From assembly GCA_031276815.1 (NCBI GenBank), contig JAISMJ010000101.1, positions 1 through 53,502 of the forward strand: a DNA stretch of 53,502 nt, read 5' to 3'. Made by a program: the position numbers and the translations under genes. The stretch is from Treponema sp. (GTDB lineage Bacteria; Spirochaetota; Spirochaetia; Treponematales; Breznakiellaceae). The notes below the pieces were generated by a model that was not told the origin of the DNA, ran no database searches, and was given only the letters and a program-made list of their open reading frames with translations. Shown here piece after piece: positions 1 through 9,200 of the stretch; within the stretch, counting starts at the first letter, position 1, and each line of letters starts with the position of its first letter.

Positions 1-288
1 CCATGCGCCAGACTGGACTATCCAATACCCATTTTCAACGGGTTCGTTCTGGTCTTTGAGCAATACCCGATCTCCGGCTGCCAGCGTAACACCATCTACG
101 CTTAAAAGTCCTCCCGTTACAGTATCTACGTTGGCGGTGGATGCGGCAATAGGGTCATCCGCGATAAAATCAAATGCCCCCAGCATACGGATACATTCTT
201 TTGCGCTTCTGTCCCGCCATTTCCCGTTTATAAACTCCATGTCAAGTATATCGCCCTGTACCAGCGCAATACTCTCATTCTCATCCAT
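1..288 (-). CDS. Phage tail-type protein, fragment (runs off the window edge)
   Basis: Open on the minus strand from an ATG at 288 to base 1 with no stop, so the C-terminus lies outside the window. Residues ~47-96 contain a pattern I recognise from prophage tail-fibre and tail-repeat proteins: an Ala/Thr-rich stretch, then VDGVTLAAGDRVLLKDQ and a following E-x-G-Y-W-I-V. No Shine-Dalgarno precedes the ATG, and a TAG lies in frame five codons upstream. An IS5-type element begins 45 bases upstream, so the true 5' part may have been lost or displaced by the insertion. No other phage gene is visible, so this is best read as a remnant or the edge of a prophage. The family is fairly clear; whether it is functional is unknown. 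Confidence 0.6.
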   Translation of the reverse strand, partial: MDENESIALVQGDILDMEFINGKWRDRSAKECIRMLGAFDFIADDPIAASTANVDTVTGGLLSVDGVTLAAGDRVLLKDQNEPVENGYWIVQSGAW

Positions 289-333
289 CAAAGTGGAACG
301 CTATCGGTTGAAAAGCGGAAAGGTATTCTATTA

Positions 334-1146
334 GGGCGTGTCGTTAAAAGGAGAGGGAGATAGATCTAACAGAGAGAGCGGCAAGAAAGGAATCAGCGCG
401 TTTAGCATAGCGAGTAGCACTACCTCTCCACTGTGTAAGCCACCGAAATACATGCTCAATAAGATGGTGTTCCTTATACAGCTCTGTGTCATAACTCCGT
501 GCCTCCGTCCGGCTACGCTTGGAAGGAATCACTACCTTACTACCTCCCGCATGGGCGATGTCCACTATCTGGTTCACGTCATACCCTCATCAGCAAACAA
601 GACCCGTATCGGCAAACCCCCAGTTAAGCGCATCGCATACGCGCAATCCGCCTCCTGCCCCGCCGAAACTATGATACGTACTATCTTGCCTCTCTTATCT
701 ATAGCAAGATGGACTTTCGTATTCAGCCCCCTTGGGTATGCCCTATCCCTTGATCCCCCCGACCGCTCCGCATCCATTCGCATGGACTTTGCTATACGTC
801 GCATCTATCATGAGCCTCTCGGTATCCACTTCCCCGATAACTTCAGCGGCTATGCTTTTCCACACACCCCGATCCCGTCGGCGGCAAAAGCGTCGGTGTG
901 TATTTTTCCAGCCGCCGTATTCAGGGGGTACATCTCTCCAGAGAGCGCCGGTTCTGATACTCCAGGATACCGGGTTGATAAACCGTTGATTGTCATGAGC
1001 CGTCCGACCCTGTTTCCCCGCCCCTCCCGGCAGTAATGTTTTATCTTTTCCCACAGCCTATCACTGATGTTGTGTCTGTGCAGTGCTTTTCCGTTTTCTT
1101 TCATCTTGTTATCTTACTTTATTTCCTTCCTTTTGACGACACGCCC
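334..1146 (-). mobile_element. IS5-family insertion sequence (IS427-like), decayed
   Basis: The ends are inverted repeats: GGGCGTGTCGTTAAAAGGA at 334 mirrors the complement of the right end finishing at 1146 (GGGCGTGTCGTCAAAAGGA). TA flanks both sides (332-333 and 1147-1148), consistent with a 2-bp target duplication. The 813-bp length fits small IS5-group elements. It carries one transposase reading, broken by frame changes. It sits between a phage-type fragment and pyrE. Confidence 0.85.
344..1104 (-). pseudogene. IS5-family DDE transposase, frameshifted
   Basis: The transposase reads in four pieces that alternate between two frames: 1104-~1045 (N-terminal MKENGKALHRHNISDRLW), ~1054-743 (FINPV..LRTGALWRDVPPEYGGW and the first catalytic Asp in MIDATYSKVHANG), 804-574 (GLNTKVHLAIDKRG to the second Asp in LFADEG) and 577-344 (VIPSKRSR, then the Glu in LIEHVFRWL and TRYAKRADSFLA). 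The middle junction lies at a G6 run near 752 and could be programmed slippage, which some IS427-group elements use. The junction near 583 looks like a one-base loss inside the ADEGYD motif. At least one real frameshift is therefore likely and the copy is probably inactive. Confidence 0.82.
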
Positions 1147-1148
1147 TA

Positions 1149-1232
1149 ACTTGAATCTGCATGACTCCAACTTGAATCTGCAAGAATCTGAATTAAATCC
1201 GCATGAATCTGGATTAGAACTACGGAAGTGTA
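1149..1232. repeat. Short degenerate 21-bp tandem repeat, about four units
   Basis: Units begin at 1149, 1170, 1191 and 1212. The first three share the pattern (A)CTTGAATCTGC followed by ATGA(A/C)TC; the fourth is badly decayed. The period is exactly 21 bp, so it reads as a 7-residue repeat in open frames. It begins two bases after the IS element ends and finishes just before the pyrE promoter. Confidence 0.7.
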
Positions 1233-1260
1233 AGGTCGTCGCCGTTTTGTGCGTCATGCG

Positions 1261-1289
1261 TAGACATTCCCGCATATTAGTACTATACT
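1261..1289 (+). promoter_or_regulatory. pyrE promoter, leaderless arrangement
   Basis: TAGACA at 1261-1266, a 17-bp spacer and TATACT at 1284-1289. The pyrE ATG begins only 7 nt after the -10 box and no Shine-Dalgarno sequence is present, so transcription should start at or within a base or two of the start codon. Confidence 0.7.
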
Positions 1290-1296
1290 GATTGTT

Positions 1297-1884
1297 ATGA
1301 TTAACGTTGTTACTCTCTTAAAAGAGTCGGGCGCGATACTTGAGGGGCATTTTCTCCTATCATCGGGACGCCATTCCAATCGCTATATTCAATGCGCGAA
1401 AGCGCTGCAATATCCTGATAAAGCCGCCCGCGTCCTTGCGCCGGTTGCCGGACAGCTCCGCGAAGCCATGCAAGCCGGCGCCATTGCCATTGACGCCGTA
1501 GCCGGTCCCGCGCTTGGCGGCATCATCGTCGCGTACGAGTTGGGGCGGCAGCTTGGGCTGCCAGCTTTTTTCACGGAACGGGACGATTCAGGTACCATGA
1601 CGCTTCGGCGCGGCTTTGAGATATGGGACGGCATGAACGTCCTCATTGCGGAAGACGTGATCACAACCGCAAAGTCTTCGCTTGAAACCGCCACAGTCCT
1701 TGAACGCCTCGGCGCACGCATTACCGCCCTTGCCTGTATCGTAGACCGCCGCGCCGAAGACGTGCACATCGCCCTGCCGCTGTACGCCGCCGCAAAGATA
1801 GAAGCCGCAAACTGGGATGAAGCGGACTGCGCGTTGTGCAGACAAGGCATACCGGCGGTTAAACCCGGGTCAAGAAAGCAGTAG
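1297..1884 (+). CDS. pyrE: Orotate phosphoribosyltransferase
   Basis: Transfers the phosphoribosyl group of PRPP to orotate to give orotidine 5'-phosphate, the fifth step of pyrimidine synthesis, in the cytoplasm. The 195-aa length is normal. Visible marks are the N-terminal GHFLLSSGRHSNRYIQCAKAL substrate loop and the PRPP-binding motif near residue 115, VLIAEDVITTAKSS, in which the usual glycine-rich end (TTGGS) is replaced by TTAKS. The C-terminal tail carries CALCRQGIP, typical of this PyrE subfamily. No other pyrimidine gene is adjacent. The ATG lies directly behind a promoter without a ribosome-binding site. Identification is secure. Confidence 0.95.
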   Translation: MINVVTLLKESGAILEGHFLLSSGRHSNRYIQCAKALQYPDKAARVLAPVAGQLREAMQAGAIAIDAVAGPALGGIIVAYELGRQLGLPAFFTERDDSGTMTLRRGFEIWDGMNVLIAEDVITTAKSSLETATVLERLGARITALACIVDRRAEDVHIALPLYAAAKIEAANWDEADCALCRQGIPAVKPGSRKQ

Positions 1885-1963
1885 ATATACTCCTGTATAA
1901 CGGCTACCTGCGTTCTATACAAAGGGCGTCTATAGAGCGGAACGCATCGCTCAAGGGAAGGTC

Positions 1964-2001
1964 GAAAAAGAAAAACCCCCGCTTCGCTTAAAACGGGGGT
2001 T
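1964..2001 (-). terminator. Rho-independent terminator between pyrE and the sugar-binding protein gene
   Basis: AACCCCCG at 1974-1981 pairs with CGGGGGTT at 1994-2001. Read on the minus strand the stem is followed by TTTTTCTTTTT, so it ends the sugar-binding protein transcript; it may also slow pyrE read-through. Confidence 0.85.
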
Positions 2002-2035
2002 GCACGATTAGCTCATGACAAAAGAAGAGACCGCA

Positions 2036-3400
2036 TTAGGGGTTCTCTTTTTTCCATTGATCAAAGGCTTGCTGCGTTGCGGCTGCAACTTGTTCGGGAG
2101 TCTGAGAGCCCATACCGATTGCCTGAAGACCATCGTTAAGCGGGGTGTAGACAGGACCTGCGAACACGCCGTCAATAACGGCGGTTGAATAGGTATACTG
2201 ACTAGACAGCGCCGCCATAGCTTTCTGCATGGGTTCAAGCGGAAGGCTGGATATATTCAAATTTTTCCACGAGGGAGTTGAAATACCGCCTACGCTGACC
2301 TGATACCGTTGGACATCTTCGCCAGAAAGCCATTTGACCAGTTCCCACGCCGCTGCTTCCTCCGGCGAACCCGAGGGAATAGCCGCGCTTATACCCCAGC
2401 CGGTTCCAAGGATACCGGAGGTGGATTTGTTGATCTTCGTGCCCGGAATGTCCGGAAACACCGTAATTTGGATCTTGCTCTGCCGGGCAGGACTAATCAG
2501 CGCCTGACCGGTACTCTTGTCCGTGATAAATGCGCCGACACGCCAATCGCCGTCAACCAAGTATGCGCCTTTGTTGTTGGCAAAAAGACCGACTACCGTA
2601 CCATAATCGGTACTAAGACTGCCCTTGCTCAGAACGCCGTCATCATACAGTTGTTTCACAAATTTAAGCGCGTTGACAAACTCGGCGTCCGTGAATTTCG
2701 CCTGACCCTTGGCTATTTTCTGATCCCAACCTACTCCGCCGAAGCGCCCTGCAATCATTGAAAAAAGACAGGACTGCATAACCCATGTGTCTTGATTAGC
2801 CATGAGTACCGTCTCGTACCCTTTTTCTTTGAGAATGGGAACCTGCGCCGCAAGTTCGGCATAGGTCTTAGCCGGCGTGAGACCAGCAGCCTCCAGTACT
2901 TCGGTATTAACATAGAAAGCGTGTGAAGAGGTTACGCCCAGCGTGAGAATACCGACACGTCCCGCCGCAAACTGGGACGGATCAGTTGCAAGCGGAAGAT
3001 ATTTGCTTGCGAGACCGTCTTTCTGAATAAGCGGGGTCAGATCTTTGAGCAATCCATTTGTGTAAAGAGTCGTTGATCTTCCTGACGGCCATGCATACAG
3101 TACAGCTGGAAGCTGACCGGACGCAGCGTAGGCTTCAACCTTGTTGTGAAAGGGATCATTAAACAGGTCTTCCCGTTCAATGACGATGGTAGGATGGGCG
3201 GCTTGATATTTGTCCCAAATCTGCGCGATACCGTCAACCGCATTTGCGGAAGTCATGTCATAATAGTTAAGAACCTTTAAGGTCTTACCATCCCATGTTC
3301 GGGGGGGGGGGGGGGCTTTCCCCTTATCTCCCTTACCCGTAGCAAAAACCATAGCTGCGGCGATTACCGACAGCAACACGAAAGAAATAACTTTCTTCAT
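2036..3400 (-). CDS. ABC transporter sugar-binding protein (family 1), orphan, with in-frame C15/G15 tract
   Basis: Extracytoplasmic solute-binding protein of the carbohydrate-uptake type, 454 aa. The start is the ATG at 3400, which has an AGGAG site; an upstream in-frame codon lacks one. Residues 1-~20 form a signal peptide (MKKVISFVLLSVIAAAMVFA) without a lipobox Cys. The mature part has the family pattern: LKVLNYYD, IWDKYQAAHPTIVIERED, AYAASGQLPAVLYAWPSG, YVNTEVLEAAGL, WGISAAIPSGSPEEAAAWELVKWLSG. No permease or ATPase gene is adjacent, so the partner must be elsewhere. Just after the signal peptide a run of 15 C residues on the coding strand encodes PPPP; a slip there would shift the frame and end translation early. 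The sugar is unknown. Confidence 0.88.
   Translation of the reverse strand: MKKVISFVLLSVIAAAMVFATGKGDKGKAPPPPRTWDGKTLKVLNYYDMTSANAVDGIAQIWDKYQAAHPTIVIEREDLFNDPFHNKVEAYAASGQLPAVLYAWPSGRSTTLYTNGLLKDLTPLIQKDGLASKYLPLATDPSQFAAGRVGILTLGVTSSHAFYVNTEVLEAAGLTPAKTYAELAAQVPILKEKGYETVLMANQDTWVMQSCLFSMIAGRFGGVGWDQKIAKGQAKFTDAEFVNALKFVKQLYDDGVLSKGSLSTDYGTVVGLFANNKGAYLVDGDWRVGAFITDKSTGQALISPARQSKIQITVFPDIPGTKINKSTSGILGTGWGISAAIPSGSPEEAAAWELVKWLSGEDVQRYQVSVGGISTPSWKNLNISSLPLEPMQKAMAALSSQYTYSTAVIDGVFAGPVYTPLNDGLQAIGMGSQTPEQVAAATQQAFDQWKKENP
3301..3315. repeat. G15 homopolymer inside the sugar-binding protein gene
   Basis: Fifteen consecutive G on the plus strand (15 C on the coding strand), located just after the signal-peptide region. 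At the length seen the gene is in frame. Confidence 0.9.
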
Positions 3401-3420
3401 AGAAATTCTCCTTGCTATAT

Positions 3421-3448
3421 AGAATAACCTATTTGCTATAAAAGTCAA
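3421..3448 (-). promoter_or_regulatory. Promoter of the sugar-binding protein gene
   Basis: On the minus strand TTGACT (3443-3448), a 16-bp spacer and TATTCT (3421-3426), about 20 nt before the ATG, with a clear AGGAG site between. This is a conventional leader, in contrast to several other genes here. Confidence 0.55.
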
Positions 3449-3493
3449 TACAAAAAATAAAAAATAATGTTTGAAGACGGTTCCTTCCCCTCT

Positions 3494-4855
3494 TCATGGG
3501 CGCTCTCTTCGTACCAAGTCATTCAGCCGTTTCAACTCAACACTCATCACCAGCGCGGAAAGCAGGGTTGAAAGCATGTCCGCGATAGGCATGGCGAAAA
3601 AGACGCCGTTGATGCCCCAGAACGCGGGAAACAGGAAAAGCAGCGGAATATAGAACAGAATCTGACGCGACAGGCTCAAGAGCGTACCTTGCCCGGGTTT
3701 TCCCACAGCCTGAAAATAGTTTGCCGTGATGATCTGAAAGCCGATTGCCGGAAACAGTAACACGCTTATACGCAGGCACCGGACGCCGAGGTTGAGGAGT
3801 TCGCCGGTATCCTTGCTGAAGATGCCGATGAAAAAGGCGGGAAAAAGCTCCGCAATGATAAAACCGGCGGAGGCGAAGATCGTACCGGAAACCACCGCCC
3901 ATTTGTACGTCTTTCTGACGCGGCTGAACTTCTTCGCGCCGAAATTGTAGCCCATGATGGGCTGGGCGCCTTGGTTCAGTCCTTGCAAGGGCATGAAAAT
4001 CACGATCAGAATACTGTACACGATACCCATGGCGGCTACAGCGGCGTCTCCGCCGTACGCCGAGAGCCGTTGGTTCAGCAAGATATTGACGAGGCTCATG
4101 GCGAGTTGCATGGCAAACGGCGCAAAGCCTATGGCAATGATGTCTACGGTGAGTTTCAGTCCAAGCCGCATTTCCGTAAGGCGGAAGCGCAGCGCGGTGT
4201 ACTTCGAGTTAAAATAGTAGATGACCCACACAAAAGAGACGAATTGGGAGATGATTGTAGCCCATGCGGCGCCCGCAATGCCCCAGCCGAACCCGAAAAT
4301 AAAGATGGGGTCCAGAATGATATTGAGGAGAGCGCCGATGATCTGGGTAAGCATGGACGTGCGGGGATGCCCGTCGGAGCGGATGAAGTGGTTGATGCCC
4401 GGTCCCATGGCGCTGAAAAAGCCGCCGTACAGGATGATCCGCAAATAGGTCTTTGCAAAGGGAAAAACCGCTTCGCTTGCCCCAAGAAGGCGGATGACGT
4501 CGTCCATGAATATAAAAAGAAACGCGATCACTACGCCGGGAACCAGAAAGAGCAGGGCAAAGGCGTGTCCCATGATCTTTTCAACCTGATCCCGTCTGCC
4601 TTCACCCAGCCGTATTGAGAAGAGCGAATTTGCCCCGACGCCTATGAGCATAGACGCGGCTTGCAGCGCCAGCATCGCCGGCATAACAATGGTAATGCCG
4701 GCGATGCCTAGCGGGTTGACCCCTTGTCCAACATAGATGCGGTCTACGATATTGTAGATCGCATTTACCAGCATCCCAATGATTGCCGGCATAGAGAATT
4801 CAAACAGCAGCTTCCCTATTCGACCGCTGCCTAATCTGTCAGTTTGTTCCACCAT
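3494..4855 (-). CDS. MATE-family multidrug/cation exporter
   Basis: Inner-membrane antiporter of 453 aa with about twelve hydrophobic segments, the usual MATE size. The N-terminus (GKLLFEFSMPAIIGMLVNAIYNIVDRIYVGQG) is diagnostic, and the second half repeats the pattern (NQGAQPIMGYNFGA..R). It probably exchanges Na+ or H+ for organic cations; the substrate cannot be read from sequence. It starts at 4855 after a weak AAGGG site. It lies 80 bases from the murA stop and has the same orientation, so co-transcription with murA and the activase is possible but not shown. Confidence 0.92.
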   Translation of the reverse strand: MVEQTDRLGSGRIGKLLFEFSMPAIIGMLVNAIYNIVDRIYVGQGVNPLGIAGITIVMPAMLALQAASMLIGVGANSLFSIRLGEGRRDQVEKIMGHAFALLFLVPGVVIAFLFIFMDDVIRLLGASEAVFPFAKTYLRIILYGGFFSAMGPGINHFIRSDGHPRTSMLTQIIGALLNIILDPIFIFGFGWGIAGAAWATIISQFVSFVWVIYYFNSKYTALRFRLTEMRLGLKLTVDIIAIGFAPFAMQLAMSLVNILLNQRLSAYGGDAAVAAMGIVYSILIVIFMPLQGLNQGAQPIMGYNFGAKKFSRVRKTYKWAVVSGTIFASAGFIIAELFPAFFIGIFSKDTGELLNLGVRCLRISVLLFPAIGFQIITANYFQAVGKPGQGTLLSLSRQILFYIPLLFLFPAFWGINGVFFAMPIADMLSTLLSALVMSVELKRLNDLVRRERP

Positions 4856-4933
4856 GGACCCTTACTGTGTGTAGTCTTTGATACTAGCGCGGGATGTGAG
4901 CGGGGCGTTTGAAACTAGGTTCACGCCCGATGG

Positions 4934-6214
4934 TTACACATCTTCTTCCCGCAGCGCCGCGCCCAGCGCGGCAAGCCGCCCCGTAAGATTTTCGTACCCG
5001 CGTTCTATTTGATACACGTTGCGGATGACGCTTTTACCGTTCGCCGCCAGCGCCGCTATTACAAGCGCCATGCCCGCGCGTACATCGGGACTGTGCAGTT
5101 CCGATCCGGTCAGCTCGGTCGGACCGGAAACAACGGCGCGGTGCGGGTCGCATAACACGATACGCGCGCCCATGCCGATGAGTTTATCCACAAAAAACAT
5201 GCGGGACTCGAACAGCTTTTCATGCACCAGTACGGTACCGCTTACTTGAGTCGCCGCAACGGTGATGATGCTCATAAGATCAGGGGGGAAGCCGGGCCAC
5301 GGCGCATCATCAATCTTAGGAATCATGCCGCCCATGTCGCAGTTTACCGTCATGGTTTGGCGTTCCGGCACGTGCAGTATGTCTCCTTCGTGTTCCCAGG
5401 TAACGCCGAGTTTGCGGAACGCGATTTTCGCGGGGCGTATATCCTGTATTCGCGCGCCCGTAATGAACATATCTCCCCGCGTCGCAGCCGCAAGCCCGAT
5501 GAAAGAACCGATCTCCATGAAGTCCGCGCCTATCTCAAAGGTACAGCCGGAGAGCTTTTGTACGCCGCTGATGGTGAGAATATTTGAACCGACGCCCTCA
5601 ATGCGCGCGCCCATACGCACAAGCATACGGCACAAGTCCTGTACATGCGGCTCGCTTGCCGCGTTGGTGAAAACCGTTCGCCCCTCGGCAAGAGCCGCCG
5701 CCATGACGCCGTTTTCCGTAGCGGTTACTGACGCCTCATCAAGAAAAATGTCGTTTCCGGTCAGCCTGCTCGCGGTAAAGGTAAACGTGTCGCCCTGTTC
5801 GACCGCCGCGCCGAGTTCGGCGAGCGCCAGAAAGTGCGTATCAAGCCGCCGCCTGCCGATGACGTCCCCGCCCGGCGGCGGCAGCGAGGCGCGTCCGGTA
5901 CGGGCGAGCAGAGGACCCGCAAACAAAATAGACGCGCGTATTTTCTTTGCGTGTTCAAGCGGAATATCGGATGATACGATATTCCGCGTACACAAACGGT
6001 ACTCGTTGGCGGACAGCGGCGTTACGTCCCCGCCCAGGGCGCGGTACACGTCAAGCATGACGTGTACGTCCTCAATATTGGGAATGTTGCGTAATATAAC
6101 CGGCTCATCCGTGAGAATAGCCGCGGCGATACAGGGCAGCGCGGCGTTTTTGTTGCCGCTTGCCCTGATGGTACCGCGTATCGGATGCCCGCCTTCAATG
6201 TGGTATTCTTTCAT
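4934..6214 (-). CDS. murA: UDP-N-acetylglucosamine 1-carboxyvinyltransferase with Asp at the fosfomycin position
   Basis: First committed step of peptidoglycan synthesis: adds enolpyruvate from PEP to UDP-GlcNAc in the cytoplasm. The 426-aa length is normal. Visible: N-terminal ASGNKNAALP with the substrate-binding Lys-Asn, the loop GPLLARTGRASLPPPGGDVIG, and MEIGSFIGLAA. In most MurA enzymes the loop reads PGGC-x-IG and the Cys (115 in E. coli) is alkylated by fosfomycin. Here residue 117 is Asp, a natural variant known from some bacteria, including Borrelia, that predicts intrinsic fosfomycin resistance. The start overlaps the activase stop by four bases (ATGA), implying translational coupling to an unrelated protein. 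Confidence 0.95.
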   Translation of the reverse strand: MKEYHIEGGHPIRGTIRASGNKNAALPCIAAAILTDEPVILRNIPNIEDVHVMLDVYRALGGDVTPLSANEYRLCTRNIVSSDIPLEHAKKIRASILFAGPLLARTGRASLPPPGGDVIGRRRLDTHFLALAELGAAVEQGDTFTFTASRLTGNDIFLDEASVTATENGVMAAALAEGRTVFTNAASEPHVQDLCRMLVRMGARIEGVGSNILTISGVQKLSGCTFEIGADFMEIGSFIGLAAATRGDMFITGARIQDIRPAKIAFRKLGVTWEHEGDILHVPERQTMTVNCDMGGMIPKIDDAPWPGFPPDLMSIITVAATQVSGTVLVHEKLFESRMFFVDKLIGMGARIVLCDPHRAVVSGPTELTGSELHSPDVRAGMALVIAALAANGKSVIRNVYQIERGYENLTGRLAALGAALREEDV

Positions 6215-9200
6215 ACCGCTATTTTATCGATATGCGTATGCTGATCCGGCGCGAGCGGGAGCGGCTGCGGCGCGTCAACCAAGCCGGACAAATCGTTGTT
6301 TCCTTTGAAACGCAGCACGTTGACCATAAAGATATTGAGCTTGTTCACGATGTTCGGCGGCAGGAGGTTGCCGTCAACCTCGACGGAGAGGATCGGGAAA
6401 TTGCGTTCCCGCGCCCACGGCGTGAACAACCCTTCGATAACCCGTCCGATGAGACAGGCGAAAGGCGAAATGTTGACGATGCCGGAGAACCCGTCTTTCA
6501 TCATCATAGCTGTCGCCGCAACGCCGGAAGAGACCGCTATTTCTGAATTAAGCTCAAGATTCACGAAGTGTTCCTGCGATACCTTCATGATTTCGCGCAT
6601 ATCATGCGGAGACTGGGTGAGCAGACCGGTCGGCTTTAGTATCTTGAGAACCTTGTCCTCGACCGATTTTTTCCACCATTCCTCAAGCTCCAATTTTTTC
6701 AGATCCATCCACGGTTTTGAGAAGAGCCGTCTGCCCGCGGGCTGTAACGCGATGAGTTTTTTGAAGGAATACTCACGCACAAAATCGAGGTAGTGTATCC
6801 ACTCGGAGACGCTGGCGACTTTCACCACGATACCCCGTTCGCTCATCAGATCAATGAGTTCGCCAACCGCAAAGTCATCGCGGCGCACGTAGATTTCGCC
6901 CACAATCATCACCTTGGGACACTCGGCAAGGGGGCGTTTAAGCGGTATGTTCCGCACGTCCGCGGCGACCTGCTTCAATTCTTTCCACACCTCTTTCGGT
7001 TTATATTCAACGGCGCGCATGACTTTCCGCCATGACGCTTCAAAATCATGAACCGCCTGTTTCGGATTCTTCGCCGTGGCTTGCAGCGCGGTCTGTATAT
7101 CTTTGAGATAATCCGCGATGAGCAGCCCCTTCCACATTTCCCTGGCGAAGGCGGGACCAAGCTCGGTATAGGAATTATCAGCGGAGAGGGTAAATACGAC
7201 CACGTTTTCAAGCCGCATATCGCGGAACAGGTTCTCGTAATACACAAAGTACTGCCCCGTACGGCAGGGGCCCGTGGTTATCGGCACAAAGATAAGGTAC
7301 AATTCGTCTTTCCGGTACCGAGGACCGTTGATAAACTGGAGCGCGCTTCCCAGCACAAGATGGCTTGGCACACATTCCTTGCCGGACGCATGAGCGCGCG
7401 CTATCTGAATGGTCTTGCCCGTTGCGACCGGCAGGGCTTCCGCATGAAACCCGAGACTGCGGATGGCGGCAGCCATGTATTCAGTGGAAATCAAGCCCAT
7501 GTTGGAAAGCAGTATCTTGATCCGCGCATCGCCCCGTATGCGGCGCGTATCGCCGGTGATGTCGTTATCGACGCGCAAATCAAATTCGCCGTTCGGCATT
7601 TTTTCACTGACAAAGCGCCATCCGTTGCTGTACCGTTCCGCTTCAAGCTCGGTTTTCTTTGCGCGGTACCCGTCTATAATATCGAGAAAGGCTTCCACGC
7701 GGGTATCGATGCCGGCGTCCGCCGAGTGCGAATCCAATTCCAGCACGAGGAAGGGTTTTTGTCCCATAGCCCATTTGAGGTAGTGGAGAATGAAGGAATC
7801 CGGCGCGCACGAGAAGTTCGTGATATAGGTAACGTAGATATTGTCTTCTTTTTTGAGGAAATTCGCGGCTTTCACGTCCTGCTGTCCATAATACCAGTAC
7901 ATATTCGGGAAAATCCGCTCATTTTTGAAGGGCAGAATATCAAACGGCACGACCGAATAGCCGCGTGTGGTGAATTTGCGGGGGATACCCATGTTTGCCT
8001 CAACGGTAAAGGCGTTATACGGACGCCCCAGCACAGCGATAACCGGTCTATCCGCCTTACGCGCATCCGCCAGCGCGTCTTCTCCGAGTTTTTGGCAGGC
8101 GGCGAAGTACTCCTGTTGTTTGGCAAGCGCCTTGTTAAAGGCGGCTCTGGTTTCTCCCTCGCGGATGCCGAGTTTTTCCTCCGCCATCCTGTTGAAGAGT
8201 TCAAACGCCTTGGCTTCCCCGAACTTGAAGCTCACCACAACGGGCAGCCATTTCTTTTTATCAACATCAGGGAACGCCTTTTCAATATAATAGGGAAGGC
8301 TCTGGGTAATGGGGCAGAAATTCGCGTGAACATCCGCCTCATAAGACGGCATGTCCCGAAAATGGGGCAGCAGCACAAAATCGGCGCCCTTGTCAAGACA
8401 ATCCTGTACCGCGCCGTGCGCGATTTCCGCGGGAAAACAGTAGGTAGACTCGGCGCGCGCCACGCCGCCGTGAGCCACCTCGGTGGAAAGGAAGGTTTTG
8501 ACGCCCAATTCGTAGAAGAACCACGAGTAGAACGGGTACAGCGAGTGAACCGAGAAGCAGCGGGGTATGCCCACCGTGTAACCGCGTTTCGGCGCGTTTT
8601 CTTTCCACTCCGGCGCGGCAAACGTCTCAAACAGCATTTTTTGCCGTTTTTCCACATAGTCGAAGACCGGCACGTCTTTCACGGCTTTCCGCATATTCGT
8701 GTATTTGTTGCAGCGCCCGCCGAACATGTACGGGTGGCTGTTCACCTTCAACACCTGAATAGGGCAGCGGTTATCGCACGCCTGACAGGTAAAGACCCGC
8801 TCATAGATGATGTCCCGCGCCAAAAGCCCGTCAATATCAACGGACTGTTCCGCGAGAAGCCCGCCGGCGTTTTTGCGTTTGGCAAGCACGGCGACGCCGA
8901 AACAGCCCATGAGTTCCGGCGAAGGAGGCACAAGGATTTCCTTGTCAAGCAGCATGGCAAACGCCTGCGGCACCGCCGGATTTTTGGCGACCCCGCCCTG
9001 CAAAAATATTTTTTTGCCGATGGTGCGGTTGCCGACCACGCGGTTCAGGTAGTTCGCCACAATGGAGCATACGATGCCCGCGGTGATGTTTTCCTTGCTT
9101 GCGCCCTGCTGAACCGCCTTGCGTATGTCCGAGTTGATGAACGCGGAGCAATGCTCGCCGAATTTGCACGGGGCGTCCGCGTGAAGCGCGATTGGTCCAA

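Noticed and set aside
1-1146. A prophage at the left end
   Set aside because: Only one phage-type fragment is visible; it may be a remnant, and the window ends there.
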